Shown: in pieces, positions 57,101 through 64,000 of the stretch
Layout of the letters: every line of letters starts with the position of its first letter
Numbering within the stretch: the first letter of the stretch is position 1
DNA from: Lumbricus terrestris
Taxonomy: Eukaryota > Annelida > Clitellata > Crassiclitellata > Lumbricidae
DNA: 64,000 nt
Reading direction: 5' to 3'
Assembly: GCA_949752735.1 (NCBI GenBank)
Contig: OX457047.1
Span: 39,522,995 to 39,586,994 of the forward strand
Position numbers and translations under genes: made by a program
Notes under the pieces: model-generated
Told to the model about the DNA's origin: nothing
What the model saw: the letters and a program-made list of their open reading frames with translations, nothing else
The model's database searches: none

Positions 57101-60100
57101 GTTTTTTTGCAAATTAAATTTTATCTGCTTTGTCTTGAACAATGACACTAACAGGTATGTTTATTCCGACTAGATAATTTGTTTTGCCCTGTTTTTAGAG
57201 CACTTAAAACATTTAAAACACTTAAGAACACTCATAGTCACTAAATAAATTCGAGTTGCCTTTATCTGAGCATTGCCTAGGACACTTAAAACAATTAGAG
57301 TCACTCTAAATCTTAATTACAGCATAAATATTTTTATTATGCGCATTTTTCAAAAAAGGGGACAGAATGGTTTATCCCCCCCCCGGATAGTATAGACCGG
57401 TTAATTCCATCCGGGGGGGGGATAGATTAATTCATCCCCCCCCCCCGGATAGCTTTCAGGGGGTATACTCCGTTTCATGACACCGGCCTACAAGGGGAAA
57501 ATGGAAAGAGGAGGGGAGGTTAATTCAGTGATTGGATAGAAATCAATACATTCCTTAGGAAGTGACGTCTGATACAAACAATGATTAATTGCCCCATTAA
57601 TGATCATCATTGAGAGCCAGGCCATTATTGGCCCTCAGGGTGACGGCTTTGTGTACCTCTGATTTCTCTGAACTGTCCATGAGTCATAGGGGTTCTTCAC
57701 CGTCTGAACTCTGTTGACCCTGGCTCGAACGCCCAACTGCCGCTTTCCATCCAGATTCGAGTAAACAACATTCCATTCATCAGTGTCATAAGTCCGTCTG
57801 TCACCCTTAACCCCCTTCCCTCCCCCACATCAGCTGCTGTCGTCCACCCTGTTTTCTGGCACATGTCACATTTTCAGAGGAAATTCTAACTGGAGTTGTT
57901 GCAGTTTAAACAGATGTTTCCACTTGCTGTCACAGGGCTCCTTATCTCAGTTATCTGAAAGGAAACTTCTTGAGACTGGTGTTCAGCTACCCTCGGGCCT
58001 TTTGTCTTCAGTTCGCATGTGATCATGGTCCCTTTTGGCATCTGGACTGGAGATTACCACTGTGATTAACGTGCTATTTTTCACTCCAATATTCTATTAG
58101 TTGACATTAGTGAATTAGAATTCATGTGGCCTCTCTTCGATTTATGATCAGCACATTATTTCACTCTAAAAGCTCTATTAATTGACATTAGTTAATTACA
58201 TTTCACATAGACTCACTCTGCCGGACTGCTTGTGAAAACTGTTCATGTTTTGTTAGATTTTGGATACATGCCAGAAACCCCATGCCGTATAATTATCAGA
58301 TCTGTCATAAGGAAGCTTTTTACTTTATAAGAGAGATTCTGGCATTTATGGGATGTTAGGCTGTAAAGGCTGGTGAAACGCCTTACAAGTTGGAATGGAC
58401 CTATACTTGGCTATAAGGAACTGTTGCTGTTCTGCATTGTGCACAGGACAAACTGTTTATAGGCAATATATGGAGGCAGGGATAGTGAAAGTTGTCTCTC
58501 TAGGGCAAAATTTTGCAGGCAATTAATTTTATGCAGTGTTTCAGCTGTCAGAAAGAACTTGGAAGGGGTTGAAAATTTTATGTATTACCTCCTTAGTAAA
58601 CAAACACAGGTCAAAATCTAATGTTGATATGTTGCACACAAAACAGCAAAGACAGTGAAAGACTCGTGAGATATTTTAGTTTTCTGATCCACAACATTTT
58701 TAGTTACTTAACTCAATCAATCAATCGTAATTTATATAGCGCCCCTTCAGTGTATCCACTCAGAGGCGCTCCCGGCCGAGATCAAGCGAAAAACAGTAAC
58801 AGTTTGTGAAATTGAGAACAGCTTGGGAGGTGTCAAGGGAAGTCTATTCCAGGTTGTTGGACCAACCACAGAGAATAAACGCCTTTGCATTGTTGCAGAG
58901 GAGTGAAAGGAACCATTAAGTCACCATGGACAGCAGAGCGAAGTGTGCGGGGGGGGGGGGCCTATGCAAGTGGAAAGGGGGAGGCAAAGCTCACACAGAT
59001 AGGAGGGTGCCCAGCCTGATAAGCATCCTCACACCAAAGATGCAATCTTAAGTGGGATGCACTGGGGGAAAGGAAGCCAGTTCTAGACCTTATAATTATT
59101 GAGATACACAGTCAGATTTGATGAACCCCCCCATTAAGTCGCACAGCAGTGGTGGACCCTCTGAGAGTCCCTCTCCAACCTTTAAAGCCGAACTCCGAGG
59201 GGGGTCAGAAGATGACCTGTGGAGTTGAATCCAATTCCTCCCGGCAATTAAAACTCTTGAGTGTATGTCCGTATAAAAAAATTGCAGACTTGAAAATGTG
59301 TATTAAAGTAAAAATTCTTTACGAATCTTGATGAGATTTTTAAATCTGTGGCAAGAAGTTGTAGGCATTCATAATATGTCTTGAAAAAAATCTTTATGCA
59401 TCAACCAAAGCAGAAGCTTGAGGTTTTTTGTGTGTCTGTGGTGAGATGTTTGAGCAGCATACCCCTCAGGCAAAAATAAGTTGGTAACATTATGTCTGCT
59501 AACTTTGTCATGCCAGTATTATGAGTCTATTGGCTGTTGTACATAAATTTGAAGTACTTTGCATGATAGTGAATGCACGTCCCATTAAAAGCGTTGCACC
59601 TGTATATCGGGGACCGATTTTATCTCTCGCGTGTGTGTGTGTATATGCCTGTGTAAACTACACGTGAGTTGTACGTGTTGAAATACTCTAGTGACGCAGC
59701 AATCTTCTTCGGCCAGCGTTGAATGAGCGATAAAGTTCAAGCTGCCTGCAACGATTTAGCTGAATTCATGCGTATGGTTTGAATCGACCACTTCAGAAGA
59801 TTTCTGCCCTTGTAAGGCTGTTCAGGGTGCACACACAGTGATGAAAGCCAACACAGAATAGCTCTGCCTTTGTCCACCATGTTTGCATTTGTGACAGTTT
59901 TAAGTAGCCTTGGGCAGGCAGCCGGTGTGTGACTGCCAGACAACACCCTGAATGCCTTTTTACCGGTGCTTTCAGCATGCTGAGCCAGCTGCAGGCTAAA
60001 AACTAATGCCAACTGGCTTGCTTTTAAAAAACGAAAACCCTCAGGCTTGTTCACGTGTTGTGATGTTTAGTGTTTCTGTTGAGGAAACATAAATTGCGTA

Positions 60101-63100
60101 AAGGTCACATCGATAAAACTATTAAACCACTTAAGGTTTCTCTGTCTTTCCTGTCCCTATTATAGGATGCTTGAATTCTAATCAGTTTTGTGCAACCATT
60201 CACGTGGTGGAACGGGGAACATTACACGAGATTGTCAAATTTAAGTTTTCCAGATGAATACAATTTACTTTTCAGCGTAAAGGTCACATACTTGTGTTTT
60301 CATATACGAATGCTTTGTTCGTAATTTTTGTGTGTATGAAAATGGAGACATATTATATAAATTATGTGTCTATTCAACGTGTGTACAGAATTCTCGTAAA
60401 ATTGTGATGGTGGAATCCGAACTGGAGCGAGCGGAGGAAAGAGCCGACAGATCAGAATCGTGAGTTTAATAACTTTAAGGAATTTTATTTACAACTGACT
60501 TGGCACATATTGTAATCTAGTAAAAAAAATTATTGATTAATTATTGACAGAACCAGTTATGAGGAGATTCAAACTGAAAACTCCTATAGTTGTGGCATCT
60601 TAATCTGTTTCTGAGTTAGCTACTTTGAGATGCTAAATTGTAGCTATAAGTGCCTATTATTTTATATAAAGTCCTGCTCTTCAAGAAAATTCATCAGTGG
60701 TGTTCCTGACCTGATTAGCCTATGCATGACCAAAATCTAAGTGAATGTTCTTCAACCACTTTATACAATGGAAAAGCATAGAATGTGCCATGTTTACAAT
60801 TCTCATCAGTATTATTAAATTTATCATTTTTACCAAGTCACAAAAAATTTGGTGGATTTTAAAATGAAAGTTTCTTTTGTCATCTACTGCAGCTGGAGAT
60901 TTGAAACTTTTAGAACACATTCTTTGATAGGCTGTTATTTGTTTGAGGTTGTTAAGAAAACGGTTTAAAACTGCAAGTTAGAAATAGAGATCATGTAGCA
61001 GATGGCAAGCGTTATTTCAAATGAAAAAGGTCATATGTTTAATTTATGGTAGGAAGTTATAGTGATGAAGATGTATGTGTAAAGAATTTTAAACAAGGAG
61101 AGAACTGATGTGCAGATGAATATGGATATGGATTTTGCTTGACATTTCTGGAGTTTTGATATTGATTTGGTTTCAGTAAAGTCAAGGAACTTGAAGAGCA
61201 ACTGATTAATGCAAATTCGTCTCTCAAATCTCTCGAATTCAGTGAAGGAAAGGTGAGTCGTTGTTGGGATTGATTCCTTGTACATTATGATTCAGCTCTG
61301 TCGGCTTTTTGGTGCTATATAAATCATTGGATTAGATTAGATTAAATGAACCTTAGAGACAGAAATTTCTGTGACCTAAGACTTTTTCATCTTGCTGCGA
61401 GTTGAAGCTAGCAGTTAACTTGAACCTACCAAATGTTTTCGTTTGACTACCTCGTGCATTGCTATCCTTACGTTTATTTTGTCTGTCATGTAAAATTTGT
61501 CAGTTACGATAAAGGATTTCTATTATTTCAGCTGTCAGAACGTGAACAGACTTACGAAGAGACAATAAGAGATCTTGCTGCTCGACTGAAGGATGTAAGT
61601 AACGTTGGCTCTGTATTCTGCTTAGCTACAAGTCAGGCTGAAATTCAAAATTATCTGTTGAATCGAGAAATGTGTTTCTCGCAATAAAATATATTGACAG
61701 CACTTGAGGAGTTGCAGTTGATTGAGAAGCTGTGTAAAGAGGTCCTCTCACAGTATTTGGAAACATCACAAGAAGAATATTTATTATAGTTTCTAAATTT
61801 CTTAAGGGCTAGTGCTCAGTTATCATTTTGTCAGTTGTGTCCATTGGCTTTGTTAATGTGCTCTGCCATTTTTAATTAATGAGGTATCTGTTAATTCTTT
61901 GTTAACATAGTCAATTTTTTATTAACGTGCTAGGCCTATGCCTTATTTATTAACAAATTGATTATATTGTGCGAATTTATAAATTTACCCCTAAGCCCAG
62001 TTTTGCTACAGAAGGTAAAGCCTTTGATGGTTTGCAACAATGAAGTAAGAGTAAGTAAGTAATCTAATGACAAACAATTCCCACAATGGCAAAACAATAC
62101 GCAATTGTTTCAATTTAAAGAAACTTGGATCCTCCAATTTGAACAACATGTATATCAGTTATTCAAATTTATTTAGCGTAATTAATTTCAAAATGCAGGC
62201 AGCAAAGTGCAAAAGGTCTGGCAATTTGAAATTGTTATATTTTGTTAGAATATTGCTTTAATATATTCTTTCAAGTAAAACTGTGACCTACTGAGTACTT
62301 CCTTGACTCAATGTTTGTTTAACTGCAGGCAAGTTGTGTAAGACGGTGACAGCTTTATCTTGATTGGTCACAATTAATTGCTGCTTCACGTGCGCCATCG
62401 ATTGCAAGTGTGCAGACAAATGAGAGCCATATAGATTTTCTTGTTGAGGACAAACTGCTATGACAATCTGTCGTTGATAATTAATTGATTTTCATGTAAA
62501 GGTTCCTTGCAAACTAAGATACCGATTTTTTGCTAACCTGTAGAAAGCTATTTGCTCGAACCTTTACAGTTGGTAGCCCTTGGGGAGGGGGCTGTCCACC
62601 GGTTTTAAATGGGCCATCACTTTTTTTTACTACCGGGTATATTCTTACTCCAAAACTGGTCCTTAGGCTTGTCCTGGATTTGAAAGATTTTGAATCACGA
62701 GGCGCAGAATGACGACAGTAGTACACTTCATGTCTTGCGTAACAAGAAGTTGTTAGCTGGGAATGACAAACTGTGGTAGTTTCAGACTGAGGAACACAAC
62801 GAACGGCCAAAGGCTAACATTTTATCAGTCAGTCATGAGGTTTCAAGTTGATACTCCAAGTTGATACTCCATTTTATCATATAGCAGCGCTGTTTTACGT
62901 TTGTGTGATTCATGGAATTCTTTTAATTACTTATAGGCCGAGAGCCGGGCCTCAGAGGCGGAGAGAACTGCAGGCAAGCTCCAACGTGACGTGGATAGAC
63001 TCGAAGGTACACTTGACATTCTTATTCTTCAGCGACATCTTCTTTCTCACTGTAGAATGCTATAAAATGTTGCCTCAACTTTGGCTTCTGATTCAAGTAG

Positions 63101-63789
63101 GCTTAAGTAGTGGACCCAAGTTGAGTGTTGCAGAACAAGTGTGTGATTAGAGGTGCTGAAGATCTTACTCGTTTATGCTGTGTGGAGGTGTTTCTATTTG
63201 TGGAGGTAGCCTGTTAGATATTTCGAAGCTTTATTTGACGCCTGTAAACAGTTGGGTAATCATCACTTGTAGCATTCACAAAACAACAAACAGCCTTTTT
63301 TGGTTTTGTGGCTGTGGGATGGTTTAATAATAATAATAAAAACAATAATATTAGGATGCATAAATACACTCCTACAAGCGCATGCTTTTGTGTTCGTGAA
63401 AATTAAGACAGGCTGACAATCTTGAATCGTGCGATCAGATGTAACTGGATTATTATTCATTGGAGCTTGCTTTAACAATGCCTATCAGTTTTGTCTTGAA
63501 CGGGCCAAGATTTATCTTATCAGAACTCATCATCATTTCCGTTTCGACTGAGTGAGAATTGCCTGCTTGAGAATGCCTTATCATTTTGTCTGGGCAATGT
63601 ATATCCTTACAAGTAGGCTTATTCTCTTGTCCTAGCATTTTCTGCATCTTAGGGCGCACAGTCCGATGCATTGGCTAAAGCGTCCGATGTTTGTCCATAT
63701 TTTCAGAGGATGTCGAGCATGCCAAACAGCAACACAAGGCTCTGAAAGAAGAAATGGAGTCATGCTTCAGTGAAATTCAGTCAATCTAA
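51025..63789 (+). CDS. TPM: Tropomyosin, short isoform (8 exons, 251 residues, complete)
   Basis: Tropomyosin is an alpha-helical coiled-coil dimer that runs along actin filaments and controls access of myosin and actin-binding proteins. Exons 51025-51165, 54354-54487, 54921-55038, 60389-60459, 61177-61252, 61532-61594, 62937-63006 and 63707-63789 join in one open frame. Sizes from the second exon on (134, 118, 71, 76, 63, 70 nt) equal vertebrate exons 3 to 8. The protein is almost all heptads, has the LERAEERAD signature and ends in SEIQSI, like the TSI-type end of animal tropomyosins. The single 5' exon resembles the internal-promoter exon 1b of low-molecular-weight forms (about 248 residues). 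No long-form exons 1a/2 or alternative exon 6 or 9 are seen. The sequence is more divergent than usual for this family. Confidence 0.95.
51290..51400. repeat. GT-rich microsatellite
   Basis: Interrupted (TG)n/TGTA tract in the first tropomyosin intron. Confidence 0.85.
51719..52757 (+). mobile_element. 5'-truncated CR1/L2-like LINE
   Basis: An open frame (51744-52604, 286 residues) is the C-terminal part of a non-LTR reverse transcriptase ORF2. It is followed by a short 3' UTR and a GATTACGATTACGATTA tail, typical of this LINE group. The upstream endonuclease and catalytic parts are absent, so the copy cannot move alone. Confidence 0.88.
51744..52604 (+). pseudogene. LINE ORF2 C-terminal fragment (reverse transcriptase thumb and tail)
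   Basis: Shows LNPSKTEFILIG, NLGVIFDQHLSFSDHI, IVHAKLDYCNSLF, RLQAIQNALARAV and LKSLHWLKIPERIEYKVL, then PLWNKLPPALR and FHSKLKTLLF. These are hallmark blocks of CR1/L2/Jockey-type ORF2 downstream of the catalytic FADD box, which lies outside the copy. The frame is intact for 286 codons, so the insertion is rather young. Confidence 0.88.
52758..53674. other. Tropomyosin intron sequence, nothing recognised
   Basis: Short CATT repeats near 53463; no gene or element ends. Confidence 0.4.
53675..53891 (+). mobile_element. tRNA-derived SINE, family A, full length
   Basis: Best copy here: head GGGGCACGGTGGTGTAGTGG, B box GGTTCGAATCC, then AGTCGCCGCGTAGGGATCTT and tail CTTGAAGGGGCGCTATAACA plus CATACATACAT. 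Confidence 0.92.
54027..54235. repeat. 23-bp tandem repeat
   Basis: About nine units of AATATTCAACGGATTATGAA plus ATG, ending 118 bp before the second tropomyosin exon. Confidence 0.95.
54354..54487 (+). CDS. TPM: Tropomyosin exon 3 equivalent
   Basis: 134 nt, as in vertebrates. Encodes IEVEVDTLTRRLRLVEDENE and a heptad run ending ADESER, the last Arg shared with the next exon. Tandem repeats flank it on both sides (54027-54235 and 54505-54606). Confidence 0.93.
54505..54606. repeat. 23-bp tandem repeat next to an exon donor
   Basis: About four units of ACTTTGATTGCGGAATACTT, starting 18 bp after the exon ending at 54487. Confidence 0.93.
54921..55038 (+). CDS. TPM: Tropomyosin exon 4 equivalent
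   Basis: 118 nt. Encodes ARKSLENKQNYDEDKMFELE and ANEAERKLNE, the R-K-x-LENK block of invertebrate tropomyosins. Acceptor TACAG, donor GTTAGT. Confidence 0.94.
55039..57015. other. Tropomyosin intron, mostly unrecognised
   Basis: Contains one copy of a dispersed repeat (55395-55480) and a decayed reverse-strand SINE head near 56895-56990. No exon supported. Confidence 0.4.
57016..57488. mobile_element. Non-autonomous DNA element (473 bp) with inverted ends and poly-C tracts
   Basis: GGCCGGTGTCACGAAATAGA at the left is matched in reverse by CGTTTCATGACACCGGCC. TA lies on both sides (57014-57015, 57489-57490), so a Tc1/mariner-type target is possible. The interior repeats ATCC(C)n GGATAG-like palindromes. 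Confidence 0.75.
57491..58703. other. Tropomyosin intron, nothing recognised
   Basis: Unique-looking sequence, no exon with matching phase or element ends. Confidence 0.4.
58704..58940 (-). mobile_element. SINE family B, longest copy
   Basis: Reverse strand runs from GGTGACTTAATGGTTCCTTT through TGGTTGGTCCAACAACCTGG and ACAAACTGTTACTG to GCGCCTCTGAGTGG, the GGGGCGCTATATAAATT tail and ATTG repeats. Best reference for the family in this window. Confidence 0.82.
58941..60388. other. Tropomyosin intron, nothing recognised
   Basis: No exon, RNA gene or repeat that I can support. Confidence 0.4.
60389..60459 (+). CDS. TPM: Tropomyosin exon 5 equivalent
   Basis: 71 nt. Encodes RKIVMVESELERAEERADRS, including the LERAEERAE-type family signature. 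Acceptor TACAG, strong GTGAGT donor. Confidence 0.95.
61177..61252 (+). CDS. TPM: Tropomyosin exon 6 equivalent
   Basis: 76 nt. Encodes KVKELEEQLINANSSLKSLE then FSEGK, matching the ELEEEL-x-x-x-x-x-NLKSLE segment. Acceptor TTTCAG, donor GTGAGT. No mutually exclusive partner exon is visible nearby. Confidence 0.94.
61532..61594 (+). CDS. TPM: Tropomyosin exon 7 equivalent
   Basis: 63 nt, 21 whole codons starting LSEREQTYEETIRDLAARLK. Acceptor TTTCAG, donor GTAAGT. Confidence 0.93.
61595..62936. other. Tropomyosin intron, nothing recognised
   Basis: A reverse-strand frame at 62514-62810 (98 residues) has no recognisable domain and is not annotated as a gene. Confidence 0.4.
62937..63006 (+). 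CDS. TPM: Tropomyosin exon 8 equivalent
   Basis: 70 nt. Encodes AESRASEAERTAGKLQRDVD and RLE, matching AE-x-RAE-x-AER-x-V-x-KL. Acceptor TTATAG, donor GTACAC. Confidence 0.94.
63007..63706. other. Last tropomyosin intron, nothing recognised
   Basis: No alternative last exon is visible. Confidence 0.4.
63707..63789 (+). CDS. TPM: Tropomyosin last exon (exon 9 equivalent)
   Basis: Encodes EDVEHAKQQHKALKEEMESC then FSEIQSI and a TAA stop. This is the C-terminal overlap segment that binds the next tropomyosin along actin. The 3' UTR runs to the window end with no AATAAA seen. Confidence 0.94.
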
Positions 63790-64000
63790 ACGACCAACAC
63801 ACACATGCACCAGTTGAATTACTTCCCACGAGACAAACTTACGTGAAGCCGCATTGCATAATCGATCACCTGTACAGAAGATTCAGTGGTGTAACTTGGT
63901 CATGGCATACACTCCAAAGACTGGCCCACTCAGAGCTGGATTCATCATGACGTGGGGCCAACCGTGCCAAATTGACTACTTAAGGCTTGAAGTTGACTTT
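63790..64000 (+). other. Tropomyosin 3' UTR (start)
   Basis: Follows the TAA stop; no polyadenylation signal before the window end. Confidence 0.6.

Noticed and set aside
62514..62810. Reverse-strand ORF of 98 residues
   Set aside because: No recognisable domain, no splice or promoter support, inside a tropomyosin intron on the opposite strand.

Overview
This is eukaryotic DNA from a bilaterian animal, most likely a marine invertebrate. The evidence is spliced genes with GT-AG introns, many microsatellites and minisatellites, tRNA-derived SINEs, hAT and mariner DNA transposons and a CR1/L2-type LINE. The tropomyosin exon sizes (134, 118, 71, 76, 63, 70 nt) equal the vertebrate ones, which would suit a deuterostome such as an echinoderm, hemichordate or lancelet. 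That placement is an inference and I cannot name the species.

Two host genes lie head to tail on the + strand. The first (3206-42026, 24 exons found; 5' end not certain) encodes a Rho guanine-nucleotide exchange factor of the Lbc type (the ARHGEF2/ARHGEF18/ARHGEF28/AKAP13 group): split C1 zinc finger, acidic linker, DH domain, PH domain, coiled coils and a Ser/Pro-rich tail with a stop at 42026. From the third exon to the stop all 22 exons chain in one frame (about 1,210 residues). The step from exon 2 to exon 3 does not match in phase, so a small exon is probably missed there. The second gene (51025-63789, 8 exons, 251 residues, complete) is a short-form tropomyosin, starting from an internal-type first exon with a TATA-like box upstream. 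Both products belong to the actin system (Rho activation and actin-filament decoration); that they are co-regulated is not shown.

Introns and the 42-51 kb intergenic stretch are full of mobile DNA. Nine elements carry 8-bp target duplications typical of hAT transposons, including a 2.26-kb copy (8185-10446) with an uninterrupted 591-residue transposase ORF, and one element nested inside another (49134-49342 inside 48886-49476). There is also a decayed internally deleted mariner (228-1267), a 5'-truncated CR1/L2-like LINE (about 51719-52757), several SINE families and many tandem arrays.

The most striking structures are in two neighbouring RhoGEF introns. One holds a 2-kb minisatellite that flips orientation in its middle (31337-33370). 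The other holds a 3.0-kb foldback element (33849-36848) with arms of about 1.39 kb. Each arm ends in tandem subrepeats of about 350 bp, and the centre carries a piece of what looks like a ONECUT-class CUT-homeobox gene. It therefore looks like a gene-fragment-capturing foldback element.
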